This document shows, one piece after another, positions 15,382-25,206 of a stretch of 64,000 nucleotides of DNA (its first letter is position 1; every line of letters starts with the position of its first letter). The notes under the pieces were generated by a model, which was not told the origin of the DNA, ran no database searches, and worked only from the letters and a program-made list of their open reading frames with translations. The translations under genes and the position numbers were made by a program. The stretch is from Scatosoma sp045650185 (GTDB lineage Bacteria > Bacillota > Clostridia > Christensenellales > Borkfalkiaceae), in contig JAZRQY010000006.1 of the NCBI GenBank assembly GCA_045650185.1, positions 33,041-97,040 of the forward strand. The letters are read 5' to 3'.

Positions 15382-15400
15382 AAATACTTATACTTTAGAT

Positions 15401-15598
15401 ATGGTATTTCAAGAAGTCATTAAAAACTTAATGGAAGAAAAGCATTTGACACAACAGGCGCTTGCCGATGCTTTGGGTATCAACCAAACCACCGTTGGAC
15501 AATGGTTGAGCGGAAAGAAGAAACCCAGTTACGACAGTATTTTATTGTTGTATCAAATCTATCAAATCGAGCCTAACGAACTGTTTGGCATCGAATAA
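15401..15598 (+). CDS. Small XRE-family transcriptional regulator
   Basis: A 65-residue protein that is almost entirely one Cro/C1-type helix-turn-helix: LTQQALADALGINQTTVGQWLSGKKKPSYDSI. No other domain is present. There is no ribosome binding site; TATACT at 15389-15394 ends 6 nt before the ATG, suggesting a leaderless message. The tandem repeats upstream suggest autoregulation (inference). Confidence 0.8.
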   Translation: MVFQEVIKNLMEEKHLTQQALADALGINQTTVGQWLSGKKKPSYDSILLLYQIYQIEPNELFGIE

Positions 15599-15621
15599 TC
15601 TCACCACGTTTTCTTTTATAT

Positions 15622-15651
15622 AAAAAAGCAACCGATTTTTCGGTTGCTTTT
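15622..15651. terminator. Terminator between the XRE gene and the SDR gene
   Basis: AAAAAAGCAACCG-ATTTTT-CGGTTGCTTTT forms a hairpin usable from both sides. Confidence 0.85.
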
Positions 15652-15654
15652 GCT

Positions 15655-16353
15655 TTATATAATGGAAAATCCGCCGTTGACGGGGATATCCACCCCGTTC
15701 ACGTAATCGTTTTCTTCAAGGAAGAGCACCGCCTTTGCGACGTCGTCGCCGTTGCCCATTCTGCCGGCAGGAATCTCTTCCACCAACGCCGCCTTGTCCT
15801 CTTGCGATAACCGAGCGTTCATCGCTGTGTCAATCACCCCAGGCGAAACGGTGTTCACACGAATTCCCGAATAACCAAGCTCGTTTGCGAGCGCCTTGGT
15901 GAACGCAATCAACGCCCCTTTTGATGCGGAATATACGCTTTCGCAACTACCGCCGACTTCTCCCCAAACGGAAGAAATATTGACGATTAAACCGCTTTTT
16001 TTAGCAATCATATAAGGAACGGCGTGTTTTACGCAAAGGAACGCGCCACGCATATTGACGGCAAACAAATCGTCGAATTCGTCCACGCTAACGTCCTGCA
16101 CCTGCTTGAATAAGCAAACGCCTGCGTTGTTCACCAAGACGTCCACACCGCCGATAGCGGTAAATAGATCCGCCACCTCGTTTTCCTTGCGGACGTCCGC
16201 GCGATAGACCTCTAATCCCTGCTCTTTTGCCTCTCTCGCGCTGTCCTCATCCTTAGAATAGCTGACACATACACGGTAGCCTTTTTTTTGAAAAGCCAAC
16301 GCAATCGCCAGCCCGATACCACGCACACCGCCCGTGATTAAAACCGTTTTCAT
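15655..16353 (-). CDS. Short-chain dehydrogenase/reductase (FabG-like)
   Basis: A 232-residue classical SDR: nucleotide-binding TGGVRGIG (7-14), NNAG near residue 76, catalytic Ser in VNISSVW, YSASK (Tyr and Lys) and a C-terminal NGVDIPVNGG. It is FabG-like, but the shikimate context and lack of other fab genes leave the substrate open. It is the last gene of the aro operon, 14 bp after aroK. Confidence 0.85.
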   Translation of the reverse strand: MKTVLITGGVRGIGLAIALAFQKKGYRVCVSYSKDEDSAREAKEQGLEVYRADVRKENEVADLFTAIGGVDVLVNNAGVCLFKQVQDVSVDEFDDLFAVNMRGAFLCVKHAVPYMIAKKSGLIVNISSVWGEVGGSCESVYSASKGALIAFTKALANELGYSGIRVNTVSPGVIDTAMNARLSQEDKAALVEEIPAGRMGNGDDVAKAVLFLEENDYVNGVDIPVNGGFSII

Positions 16354-16367
16354 TCCATACCTGCCTA

Positions 16368-16868
16368 TTATAAACCAAGTTTTTTCACAATCTCGTCCGC
16401 AATTTCTGCGGGCGTTTTATCATCCACGAAAGCCACTGCGTCTGCAACCTCTTGATAGATAGCAGAGCGCGCCGCCAGTAATTCGTCCAAACGGGCAGAC
16501 AGAGCCTCCCCTGCAAGCAAAGGACGGGTGGTATCCCCCTCTAAACGCCGTTGCAAAGTTTCCTTACTTGCCTGCAAATAGACGATTTTACCCTGCTCTT
16601 TTAGAAGACGAACGTTCTCCTCTTTCAGCACCAAACCGCCGCCGACGGACACAACCGTATTCACGCCGCACGGCAGAGCGCGCACCGCCTCCGTTTCCAA
16701 TTCACGGAAATACGCCTCTCCATTTTGGGCAAAAATCTCCGAAATTTGTCCATGGCGAGATACAATCCATTCGTCGGTGTCCACCCATTCCCAGCCAAGC
16801 CTGTCTGAAAGGGCGCGCGCCACCGTCGTCTTGCCGCAGCCCATCATGCCGCACAATACGATACGCAT
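16368..16868 (-). CDS. aroK: Shikimate kinase
   Basis: A 166-residue P-loop kinase that phosphorylates shikimate at the 3-hydroxyl. Walker A GMMGCGKTT begins at residue 7; DTDEWIV and the GGGLVL motif bind shikimate; TRPLL belongs to the lid. Length is normal. It is 1 bp downstream of aroQ in the aro operon. Confidence 0.94.
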   Translation of the reverse strand: MRIVLCGMMGCGKTTVARALSDRLGWEWVDTDEWIVSRHGQISEIFAQNGEAYFRELETEAVRALPCGVNTVVSVGGGLVLKEENVRLLKEQGKIVYLQASKETLQRRLEGDTTRPLLAGEALSARLDELLAARSAIYQEVADAVAFVDDKTPAEIADEIVKKLGL

Positions 16869-16869
16869 C

Positions 16870-17307
16870 TTATTTCAAAAGGCAGCGAAGTCCTTCCACC
16901 GCCGCAATATAACTACCAGCGCCAAAGCCGCAAATCGTGCCCCTGCACACCTCGGAAATCACCGAAGTATGGCGGAACTCCTCACGCGCGTGCACGTTCG
17001 ACATATGTACCTCTACCACGGGGATATCAATTGCCGCAATCGCATCACGCAAAGCATAGCTGTAATGGGTGAACGCACCTGCGTTGAACACAATCGCATC
17101 GTAGGCTTTACCTAAGAACGCCTCGTGGAGCTTATCCACCAGCGCGCCCTCGTGATTCGATTGATAGAAATCGACCTCGTCGCCGCCTGCCTTGCAGTAG
17201 GTGGCGATTTTTGCATTGATTGTTTCCAGCGTTTCCGTGCCGTAAACACTCTTTTCACGCAAACCCGTCAAGTTTAAATTCACACCGTTCAATACTAAAA
17301 TCTTCAT
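16870..17307 (-). CDS. aroQ: 3-dehydroquinate dehydratase, type II
   Basis: A 145-residue type II dehydroquinase. LNGVNLNLTGLREKSVYG carries the catalytic Tyr of the flexible lid; FNAGAFTHYSYALRD and EVHMSNVHAREEFR carry the other active-site residues. The longer upstream frame is rejected because it lies inside aroE; the chosen ATG overlaps the aroE stop by 4 bp. Confidence 0.95.
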   Translation of the reverse strand: MKILVLNGVNLNLTGLREKSVYGTETLETINAKIATYCKAGGDEVDFYQSNHEGALVDKLHEAFLGKAYDAIVFNAGAFTHYSYALRDAIAAIDIPVVEVHMSNVHAREEFRHTSVISEVCRGTICGFGAGSYIAAVEGLRCLLK

Positions 17308-18119
17308 ATATTTTCCTCGCTTTCGAGATATTTTTTGTATAAAGCATACGCCTCTTGTTCGTCTGCCTGCCGACCTAAGAAATAGCAATCCGCATAGTAT
17401 GCCTGCAAAAAGAGCATTCCGCCCCCCGATACCGTCTGCAAACCACGCTCTGCCGCGAGTCGCAAAAACTCGGATACGGTCGGTTTGTAAATCAAGTCCA
17501 CCGCCGCTTGGCAATCCTTGAACGCCGCCGCCGAAACGGGGGAAATCCCCACCGTGTCGTGCATCCCGACCCCCGTGGCGTTGATGATAATATCATAGCC
17601 ACCTGCCTCGGGATCGTCCGCCACCGCAACGCCAAGCTCCTGACAGGTTTCCTCTAATTCCTGCTTTCTGCGTTGATAAAGATAGACCGTCGCCCCTGCA
17701 TTTTTCAAGACGGATGCCGTACTTCTACCTGCGCCACCTGCGCCCAACACGAGCACTTTCTTACCTTCCACAGAAACGCCGTGCAGTTTCAGCATCTGCA
17801 TAAAGCCCCAACCGTCCGTATTGTATCCCTTGCGGATAGCGCAAACGACGGTATTCACCGCCCCGAACGTCGCTGCATCACCAACGATTTCATCGAGGTA
17901 TTCCATGACGTCGCGCTTGTAGGGAATGGTCACGTTAAAGCCGTCGAAGTCCCCTAAAAGATAGCGCATCGTATCGTCCAACTGTGAAGGAGCAAGGGAG
18001 ATTTTCTCATATTCAAGGTCATATCCAAACTGCCCTAAAATAAAGGCGTGGATTTTATGGCTGTCCGATTTTGAAACGTCCTTGCCGATCAACGCCAAAC
18101 GAAGTTTTTTTACACTCAT
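17304..18119 (-). CDS. aroE: Shikimate dehydrogenase
   Basis: A 271-residue NADP-dependent enzyme reducing 3-dehydroshikimate. Substrate-binding SKSDSHKIH (normally S-x-S-P-x-x-H), catalytic Lys in FNVTIPYKRDVM, and nucleotide-binding GAGGAGRSTA are present. It overlaps aroA upstream and aroQ downstream by 4 bp each. Confidence 0.93.
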   Translation of the reverse strand: MSVKKLRLALIGKDVSKSDSHKIHAFILGQFGYDLEYEKISLAPSQLDDTMRYLLGDFDGFNVTIPYKRDVMEYLDEIVGDAATFGAVNTVVCAIRKGYNTDGWGFMQMLKLHGVSVEGKKVLVLGAGGAGRSTASVLKNAGATVYLYQRRKQELEETCQELGVAVADDPEAGGYDIIINATGVGMHDTVGISPVSAAAFKDCQAAVDLIYKPTVSEFLRLAAERGLQTVSGGGMLFLQAYYADCYFLGRQADEQEAYALYKKYLESEENI

Positions 18120-19378
18120 TCTGCACCTACCCCCAGCATTTTAAAGAAATTCGGGAAGGAAATAGCGCAACATTCGGGGCGCAAAATTCCGCCCCCATTC
18201 TCGCTGGCAAGCAAGCCTACCGCCGCCGACATCGCAATTCTATGGTCCATAAAGCTGTCCACCGTACCGCCAAGAAGTCGTTTCTTGCCACGGATAATAA
18301 ACCCGTCGTCGGTAGGGATACACTCACCGCCCAAGCGGTTAATCATCTCTGCCGTCGCCAAAATACGGTCGCTCTCTTTCACCTTCAATTCCTTCGCATC
18401 GCGAATACGGCTCTCGCCGTCTGCAAATGCGAGCATCAGCGCAATCAAAGGCAGTTCGTCAATCATCGACGGAATATCGTCGCCGCCCAGTTCCACGCCG
18501 CAAAGCGGGGATTTTTCGACGAGTATATCCGCCATTTCTTCACCGCCAGAGCCACGCTTATTCAGCACCGAATAGCGCACACCCATCTTATCAAACGCCG
18601 TCAAAATCCCCGTTCGGGTCGGGTTCACACCCACGTTTTTACACAGCGTTTTTCCCTTCAATGCGCCGAGCGCCATAAAATAGGAAGCGGACGAAATATC
18701 CGCAGGCACGTCCACGTCCAAAGAGGAAAGCTCGCTCTTTTCCACGCTGACACGATTGCCTTCCACCGATACTTTTGCGCCCATTGCAGACAGCATACGC
18801 TCGGTATGGTCACGGGATTTGGTAGGCTCTTCCACCGTTGTGATACCACTTGCCGAGATACCTGCCAAAAGAATTGCGCTCTTTACCTGTGCCGAGGCAA
18901 CGTCCGTCAAAATTTCTCTACCAACAAGCTCCGCAGGGGCAACGTATACGGGTGCGTGCCCGTCCGTCGTGCGCACGTTTGCGCCCAACAGCCCCAAAGG
19001 TCTTGCCACACGTTCCATCGGTCTTTTGGACAGAGAATCGTCCCCCGTCAACACGGCGTCAATCCCCTTGCCTGCAATTAAGCCCGTCAACAGTCGCATC
19101 GTCGTACCCGAATTACCGCAATTGAGTTCTCTGCCGGCGCGGAAACGCTCTGCCCCACGCACGCGAATGGTCGAACCGTCCACGTCAATCTTTGCGCCCA
19201 ACGCACGCATACACGCGCAGGTGGAAACACAATCCTCGCCACAGAGGGCGTTGGTGATAACCGCCTCGCCTGCCGTCGCGCTGTTTAACATCACCGCGCG
19301 ATGGGTAATCGATTTGTCGCCCGGTAAGAGGAATTCTCCCTCAAAAGTGCCGAGGTTTCGAATACTTTGCATACTCAT
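18116..19378 (-). CDS. aroA: 3-phosphoshikimate 1-carboxyvinyltransferase (EPSP synthase)
   Basis: A 420-residue enzyme joining PEP and shikimate 3-phosphate. LPGDKSITHRAV holds the conserved Lys, NCGNSGTTMRLL the PEP-loop, and DHRIAMSAAV the C-terminal motif. The start is set at 19378 because AAAGGA lies 5 nt upstream; the longer frame reads into aroB. Confidence 0.95.
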   Translation of the reverse strand: MSMQSIRNLGTFEGEFLLPGDKSITHRAVMLNSATAGEAVITNALCGEDCVSTCACMRALGAKIDVDGSTIRVRGAERFRAGRELNCGNSGTTMRLLTGLIAGKGIDAVLTGDDSLSKRPMERVARPLGLLGANVRTTDGHAPVYVAPAELVGREILTDVASAQVKSAILLAGISASGITTVEEPTKSRDHTERMLSAMGAKVSVEGNRVSVEKSELSSLDVDVPADISSASYFMALGALKGKTLCKNVGVNPTRTGILTAFDKMGVRYSVLNKRGSGGEEMADILVEKSPLCGVELGGDDIPSMIDELPLIALMLAFADGESRIRDAKELKVKESDRILATAEMINRLGGECIPTDDGFIIRGKKRLLGGTVDSFMDHRIAMSAAVGLLASENGGGILRPECCAISFPNFFKMLGVGAE

Positions 19379-19388
19379 ATCCGTCCTT

Positions 19389-20444
19389 TCAAAGTTTTTC
19401 CGCAAGCGCTGAAATCGCCTGCGCATACCGCTCCATCGGGAGCGCAAACAACGTCCATTCGCCATAGTCTTTTGCCACGCTCATAACGACGTTTCCATCC
19501 CCCGTATTCTTTTTATCCAAGCTCGCCTTCTTCGCCACCTCGCCAAGGGTGGAAAAGTCGGGCTTTTCGCCCCCATCCAGCGCCAACGCTTTCTCTACAA
19601 AGTGAATTAACCGTTCGCCGTACGCAGGATTGCAAACACCTGCCTCGATTGCAAGCACGGTTTCTATCTTCATCCCCCACAGCACACTCTCACCGTGCGA
19701 AAGCCCATACGAAAGTTCGATGGCGTGTCCCGTCGTATGCCCGACGTTGAGGCACTTTCTCTCCCCCGTTTCCTTTTCGTCACGCTCGACAACCCCTGCC
19801 TTGTAGCGCACGCTGTTTTCAATTAAGTCCACCGCCAAGTCTTTGTTGATATTGCCGTCCACCGCCGCCAAAGCATCAAAGGTATGCTTGTCCATCGCCG
19901 CATATTTGATAATTTCACCGATACCGCACTTCCATTCTCTTTCAGGCAGGGTGTTTAAGAACATCGGGTCAATCAACACCTCTATCGGTTGATGAAACGC
20001 CCCGACGATATTTTTTACGCCGGCAAGGTCGATTGCCGTCTTGCCGCCAACCGAGCTATCCACCATAGCCAGTAGCGTGGTAGGGATTTGTACGCAGTCA
20101 ATCCCACGCATATACAGCGCGGCGCAAAGTCCACCGATGTCCCCGATAACGCCGCCACCTACGGCAAACAGCCGTGAGGTTCTCTTCAAGCCTGCCGCCG
20201 CCATCTTCTCTAAAATCGACTGCAACGATTGAAAGTTCTTGTGCTCTTCCCCGGCAGGCAGAACGAACAATTCTTCCCCCTGCATCCATTTTTCAAAGAA
20301 GGGACGATGCAAGGTATAAACGTTCGTGTCCGTCAATACAAAGTTCTTCTGCCCCTGTAATAAATAGGGCAACCGATGGGCAATCACGTCCTCTCCGATA
20401 TAAATTTTCCCCGTCGCCGACGAGGTTTTTACGTCAATCGTCAT
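19389..20444 (-). CDS. aroB: 3-dehydroquinate synthase
   Basis: A 351-residue NAD- and metal-dependent cyclase. GGGVIGDIGG, TTLLAMVDSSVGGKTAIDL and the metal ligands in NVGHTTGHAIE and GLSHGESV are present. The start MTIDVKTSS lies 4 bp after the aroC stop; the 35 further upstream codons lie inside aroC and are rejected. Confidence 0.95.
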   Translation of the reverse strand: MTIDVKTSSATGKIYIGEDVIAHRLPYLLQGQKNFVLTDTNVYTLHRPFFEKWMQGEELFVLPAGEEHKNFQSLQSILEKMAAAGLKRTSRLFAVGGGVIGDIGGLCAALYMRGIDCVQIPTTLLAMVDSSVGGKTAIDLAGVKNIVGAFHQPIEVLIDPMFLNTLPEREWKCGIGEIIKYAAMDKHTFDALAAVDGNINKDLAVDLIENSVRYKAGVVERDEKETGERKCLNVGHTTGHAIELSYGLSHGESVLWGMKIETVLAIEAGVCNPAYGERLIHFVEKALALDGGEKPDFSTLGEVAKKASLDKKNTGDGNVVMSVAKDYGEWTLFALPMERYAQAISALAEKL

Positions 20445-20448
20445 ACCC

Positions 20449-21588
20449 TTACAGCTCCTCATAACGGCTGACAACCTGCGCCATAGTGTCGCCACCCAAA
20501 CGCTCTGCCACGGCGAACGCAAGCACCTGCGCCACCACCGCCTCGGCAATCACTTCTATCGCCACAAGCGCGCAAACGTCGCTGCGTTCGGACGCCGCCG
20601 TCGTCACCTCGCCCGTAGACGTATCCACCGTCTGCAAGCCGCGCATCAGGGTAGGAATGGGTTTCATAGCAATCCGCAACACGATTTCCTCGCCGTTGGA
20701 CATACCACCCTCGATACCGCCCGCGCGGTTGGTTTCACGGTAATAGCCACGCTCCATATCGTAGAAAATTTCGTCGTGCACGTCCTTACCGCTGACCGAT
20801 GCAACGCCAAAGCCCATGCCGATTTCCACGCCTTTTACCGCCTGAATACTCATCAAGCCCTGCGCCAAGCGACCGTCCAGCTTTTCGCCGTACGTCATCA
20901 TACTGCCAAAGCCACTCTTAAGCCCACACACACGGACTTCCACCATGCCGCCCGCCGTGTCGCCAGCCGTACGCAAAGCCACAATTTTCTCCTTTGCGAC
21001 CTCGCTAATTTCAGGGTTTAATATCCCCGTTTCCGAATTTCTTCTAGAAAGGATTTCGTCAAAAGTATACGCCGCCTCGTCCTTCACACCACAAATCTCG
21101 CGTACGAAACCTGTAATTTCCACACCCAAAGCGGAAAGGTACTGCTTATAAATCCCACCTGCCGCAACGCGAATGGCGGTTTCTCTTGCAGAGGCGCGCT
21201 CCAAAATATTTCTGGCATCCTCTTGGGCAAATTTCAGCATACCCGTAAGGTCAGCGTGTCCGGGGCGCACCTTCGTCAAAGCCTTTTGCTCCATCATCGC
21301 CTCGTTGCAAGCGCCGTCCGACATACAGCTTTCCCAGTTGGCAAAGTCGCGATTGTAAATGCAAAGGGTAATCGGGCTGCCGAGCGTTTCGCCGTTGCGT
21401 ACACCCGTCAAAATTTCCGCTCTGTCCTTTTCAATCTTCTGCCGACCGCCTCTACCAAAGCCGCTTTGGCGGAGTGCAAGCTCTGCTTGCAGAGTTTCCA
21501 TATCCAGTTGTAAATGCGCAGGGATTCCTTCCAAAATCGCAACGAGCGCCTTGCCATGCGATTCCCCTGCCGTCGTCAATTTCATCAT
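20449..21588 (-). CDS. aroC: Chorismate synthase
   Basis: A 379-residue FMN-dependent lyase making chorismate. Family signatures include GESHGKALV near the N-terminus, RPGHADLTGMLKF, RASARETA and the C-terminal block with METNRAGGIEGGMSNGE-like sequence. AAGGGT precedes a double ATG. The gap from the clpC stop is only 12 bp, placing aromatic biosynthesis behind the protein-quality-control genes. Confidence 0.96.
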   Translation of the reverse strand: MMKLTTAGESHGKALVAILEGIPAHLQLDMETLQAELALRQSGFGRGGRQKIEKDRAEILTGVRNGETLGSPITLCIYNRDFANWESCMSDGACNEAMMEQKALTKVRPGHADLTGMLKFAQEDARNILERASARETAIRVAAGGIYKQYLSALGVEITGFVREICGVKDEAAYTFDEILSRRNSETGILNPEISEVAKEKIVALRTAGDTAGGMVEVRVCGLKSGFGSMMTYGEKLDGRLAQGLMSIQAVKGVEIGMGFGVASVSGKDVHDEIFYDMERGYYRETNRAGGIEGGMSNGEEIVLRIAMKPIPTLMRGLQTVDTSTGEVTTAASERSDVCALVAIEVIAEAVVAQVLAFAVAERLGGDTMAQVVSRYEEL

Positions 21589-21600
21589 AATGACACCCTT

Positions 21601-24123
21601 TTATACCGTTTCTACCGTGTATTTGCCTTCCCGATAATCAACCAGCACCTTTTGCCCTGCCGACACTCTGCCAAGCAAAATTTCCTCCGACAACCTATCC
21701 TCTATCCGTCTTTGCACCGCGCGCTTTAACGGACGAGCGCCGTATTGACTATCATAGCCCTCTTTGACGAGCGCATGCTTTGCCGCCTCGGAAACGGTGA
21801 GCGTAATCCCACGCTGTTCATACAGACGCTTTGCAAGCGCCGCCACCATCTTGCCGCCGATGATTGCCGCATCCTCTTCCGACAGACGGTGGAATACCAC
21901 CACGTCGTCCAAGCGGTTCAAAAACTCCGGACGGAATTTTTCCTTCAGAGCCTTCGTGATGTTCTCCTTCATATCCTCGTACTGTCTTGCATCTGTCGCC
22001 GTGTCGTCCACGTCACTACCAAAGCCGTACACGCCCGTGCGTTCGGTCTGCGGTAAGGACGCCCCCACGTTAGAGGTGAGAATAAGTACGGCGTTTTTGA
22101 AGTTCACCGTTCTGCCCTTGCTGTCCGTCAGCCTGCCGTCGTCCAAAATTTGCAGCAGCAGATTGAACACGTCAGGGTGCGCCTTTTCAATCTCGTCAAA
22201 CAAAATTACCGAGTAGGGTTTGGTGCGTACCTTGTCGGTCAATTGCCCCGATTGTCCCTCGTCAAAGCCGACGTATCCGGGAGGCGCGCCGATAAGTTTA
22301 GAAATCGACTGCTTTTCCATATATTCGCTCATATCCAGGCGAATCATCTGCTCCTCGTTGCCAAACAACGCCTCTGCCAGAGCCTTACAAAGGTCGGTTT
22401 TACCCACACCCGTAGGCCCTACGAAGATAAACGAACCGATGGGACGAGAGGGGTCTTTTAAGCCTGCGCGCGCCCTGCGAATGGCTTTCGATACGGCGCT
22501 GACTGCCTCGTTTTGCCCGATAATCCGTTCGTGCAATTTCTCCTCTAAATGCATCAGCTTTTCGCCTTCTTCCTGCGAAATCTGCATCAGGGGCACGTTC
22601 GTACGCGCCGCAACGATGCCGGCAACCTGCTCTCTGCCGATGCCCATTCTGCCGTCGGGAAGTCGAATGAGGCTCTGTGCGCGGAGCACCGCCTCTCGTC
22701 TGTCCGTCAGCCGTTGCAATTCCTTTTTGATACGATTCATCGCCTCGTAGTTCAAGGTGCTTTGCGCATACGAAAAGCTCTCTTCCAACGTTAAAATCTC
22801 TACGGACAACGCCTTCGATTCGTCGTTTTCAGAGCCGCAAATGCGCGCCCTTGCCGCCGCCTCGTCAATGAGGTCGATTGCCTTGTCAGGCAAGAAACGA
22901 TCGCTCATATAGCGAATGGACAGCTTTACCGCCGCCTCAATCGCTTCGTCGGAAATGGCGATGCCGTGATGCGCCTCGTAGCGGCTACGAAGACCTTTCA
23001 GGATTGCAATCGCATCCTGCTCCTTCGGCTCCTCAACCATAACGGGGGTAAACCTTCTTTCAAGAGCCGCATCCTTTTCAATGTATTTTCTGTATTCTTC
23101 AATGGTGGTTGCGCCGATGAGCTGTAAATCACCACGCGCCAGCATGGGTTTTAAGATATTTGCCGCGTCCATACCGCTGTCCGAAGAGGCCCCTGCCCCC
23201 ACGATTGTATGAATTTCGTCTATGAACAGAATAATCTGTCCGTCGGCAAGTACCGCATCCACGACGTCCTTTAAACGCTCCTCAAATTCCCCACGGTATT
23301 TCGTACCTGCGAGCATCCCGGGAATATCAAGGGAAAACACCGTCTTCCCTGCAAGCTGAGGAGGAACTTTTCCCTGCACAATCAAGGTCGCCAAGCCCTC
23401 GATAATCGCGCTCTTGCCCACGCCCGGTTCGCCGACCAGAACGGGGTTGTTTTTACTGCGACGAGAAAGCACCTGCGACACCTGTTCAATTTCCCTCTGA
23501 CGGCCGATAACGGGGTCTACCTTGCCGCGGCGTACACGCTCGGTCATATCCGTGCCGAAGGTCGCCAGCTTTTCCCTTGCCGTCGATTTCCCCTTGCCGC
23601 TTTGCTTTGTGGAGAACAAGTCCTCGCCCACCTGCGTTCTGCCTGCAGAGGGCGTTTGCGGCTGTTGCATGCGGTTGCCCTGCGGCGCATCCTCCTGCGG
23701 ACGAGCGCTCACAAGCTGCATACGGGTTCTCTCCGCTAACATATCTATATCCACGCCGAGCTTTTGTAAAATCAGCACGGCAAAGCAACCCAAGTTATCC
23801 AGCACGGCAAGCAATACGTGCAAAGTCCCCGTCGGTACAGCCTGTTGCTGCGCCGCCGCCATCGCTCTGCGGAAGATCGTCTTCGTCCGTTCGGTCATCC
23901 CGGAAACGGTGATTTTCGGGTCGATAGAGCGGAAAAACTCCCCTTCATATTCGGCTTTGGAAACCCCTGCCTCACGCAACAGTTTCCCTGCCTCGCACTC
24001 TACACAAAGACAGCCGTACAGCAAATGCTCCGTGCCGATGTACACCGCACCGTGCGCCAAAGTGGCTTCGTTCGCCTTTTCTAAAACGACGCTTAAATTG
24101 TTCGATAAATTCGGGTTTTTCAT
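21601..24123 (-). CDS. clpC: ATP-dependent Clp protease ATP-binding subunit ClpC
   Basis: An 840-residue Hsp100 unfoldase feeding ClpP. Two Clp-N repeats (about 1-140), AAA1 with Walker A GEPGVGKS (231-238) and ILFIDEIH (298-305), a middle domain with a short coiled coil (about 445-490), and AAA2 with GPTGVGKT (569-576) are in order. In Firmicutes it recognises proteins phosphorylated on arginine by McsB, whose gene lies 48 bp upstream. AAGGGG precedes the ATG. Confidence 0.95.
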   Translation of the reverse strand: MKNPNLSNNLSVVLEKANEATLAHGAVYIGTEHLLYGCLCVECEAGKLLREAGVSKAEYEGEFFRSIDPKITVSGMTERTKTIFRRAMAAAQQQAVPTGTLHVLLAVLDNLGCFAVLILQKLGVDIDMLAERTRMQLVSARPQEDAPQGNRMQQPQTPSAGRTQVGEDLFSTKQSGKGKSTAREKLATFGTDMTERVRRGKVDPVIGRQREIEQVSQVLSRRSKNNPVLVGEPGVGKSAIIEGLATLIVQGKVPPQLAGKTVFSLDIPGMLAGTKYRGEFEERLKDVVDAVLADGQIILFIDEIHTIVGAGASSDSGMDAANILKPMLARGDLQLIGATTIEEYRKYIEKDAALERRFTPVMVEEPKEQDAIAILKGLRSRYEAHHGIAISDEAIEAAVKLSIRYMSDRFLPDKAIDLIDEAAARARICGSENDESKALSVEILTLEESFSYAQSTLNYEAMNRIKKELQRLTDRREAVLRAQSLIRLPDGRMGIGREQVAGIVAARTNVPLMQISQEEGEKLMHLEEKLHERIIGQNEAVSAVSKAIRRARAGLKDPSRPIGSFIFVGPTGVGKTDLCKALAEALFGNEEQMIRLDMSEYMEKQSISKLIGAPPGYVGFDEGQSGQLTDKVRTKPYSVILFDEIEKAHPDVFNLLLQILDDGRLTDSKGRTVNFKNAVLILTSNVGASLPQTERTGVYGFGSDVDDTATDARQYEDMKENITKALKEKFRPEFLNRLDDVVVFHRLSEEDAAIIGGKMVAALAKRLYEQRGITLTVSEAAKHALVKEGYDSQYGARPLKRAVQRRIEDRLSEEILLGRVSAGQKVLVDYREGKYTVETV

Positions 24124-24171
24124 AGTATTCCCCTTTTTAAACTACTCTCTATCATAGATAGAGCACTTTTT

Positions 24172-25206
24172 TTAGTCCGTTCTTACCACCAAACGAGGCA
24201 ACACTCGTCGCATCACCGATGCGCGGTGGGCATCCCGTTCTGCCTCACTTGCGCCGAAGAGGTCGTGTTCGACGCAGAAGGAATACGGGCGCATATCGTC
24301 GATGAACAGGTCAAGCGCGTACGGCTCGTCGTCCGTCAGCTTGAAAAAACCAAGCGCCACGCCAAGCTTTACCTGCGTCAACATATCCATCATCTCCGAA
24401 AAGCGTAAATATCCGCAATTCGTCAAAATTCCGTAGGCGCGAAGACATTCGTCCTTCAGTCGATAGCCTTCTTCCGCCAACATTTTCTTGCGTTCGACTT
24501 GCTCGGCTTTGGCGATTTCCATCGTCGCCGTTTCCATGTACCGCAGGATTTCATATTCCGAAAACCCCAGCGTTTTATCGTTGCTGATTTGGTATCGGTA
24601 GCCCTCAGATGCCGTGCCTTCCCCGAACATTCCGCGTACGGTCAAGCCACATTCGCTCCATTTTTCAACCAACGCGCGAATGCCGCCGCAACGCTCCAAT
24701 CCCGGCAAAAACATCATCACCGACGCGCGCAAGCCCGTACCGACGTTGGAAGGACAAGCGGTCAAAAAGCCGAGCTTTTTGTCGTAGGCAAAATGCAGTT
24801 GTTCCCCTAAACCGTCGTCCAGCGAACACACCCTCTCGTAGGCGTCGTCCAAACGGAATCCGCTGACGATGTACTGTTCCCTCAAATGATCTTCCTCGTT
24901 GACCATCACGGACACTTCGCCGTCCTCGGAAACGAACGCCGTGCCCCCGCGCTTACCTGCAACCAATGCAGGGCTAATCAAGTGCTGTTCTTGCAAAAGC
25001 ATCGCCTTCGCCTTGCCGATGGCGCGGACGTCGTATTCTATCCAGCCGCTGTCCAGCCGAGCCAAGGCGTTGCGGGTCAACACGACGATTTCCTCCGCCT
25101 GTTCCCTTGAAAGTTTCGTAGGAAATGGATACGCCTGCAAGTTCCTCGCCAAGCGCATACGGGTAGAGATGACCGTCGTTGTCAATTCAGATTTTTTACG
25201 CCTCAT
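24172..25206 (-). CDS. mcsB: Protein arginine kinase
   Basis: A 344-residue ATP:guanido phosphotransferase-type kinase that marks proteins for ClpCP. ISTRMRLARNL, NEEDHLR, and the active-site loop LTACPSNVGTGLRAS with Cys151 match McsB. ATGA overlap couples it to mcsA. Length is near the family norm. Confidence 0.93.
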   Translation of the reverse strand: MRRKKSELTTTVISTRMRLARNLQAYPFPTKLSREQAEEIVVLTRNALARLDSGWIEYDVRAIGKAKAMLLQEQHLISPALVAGKRGGTAFVSEDGEVSVMVNEEDHLREQYIVSGFRLDDAYERVCSLDDGLGEQLHFAYDKKLGFLTACPSNVGTGLRASVMMFLPGLERCGGIRALVEKWSECGLTVRGMFGEGTASEGYRYQISNDKTLGFSEYEILRYMETATMEIAKAEQVERKKMLAEEGYRLKDECLRAYGILTNCGYLRFSEMMDMLTQVKLGVALGFFKLTDDEPYALDLFIDDMRPYSFCVEHDLFGASEAERDAHRASVMRRVLPRLVVRTD

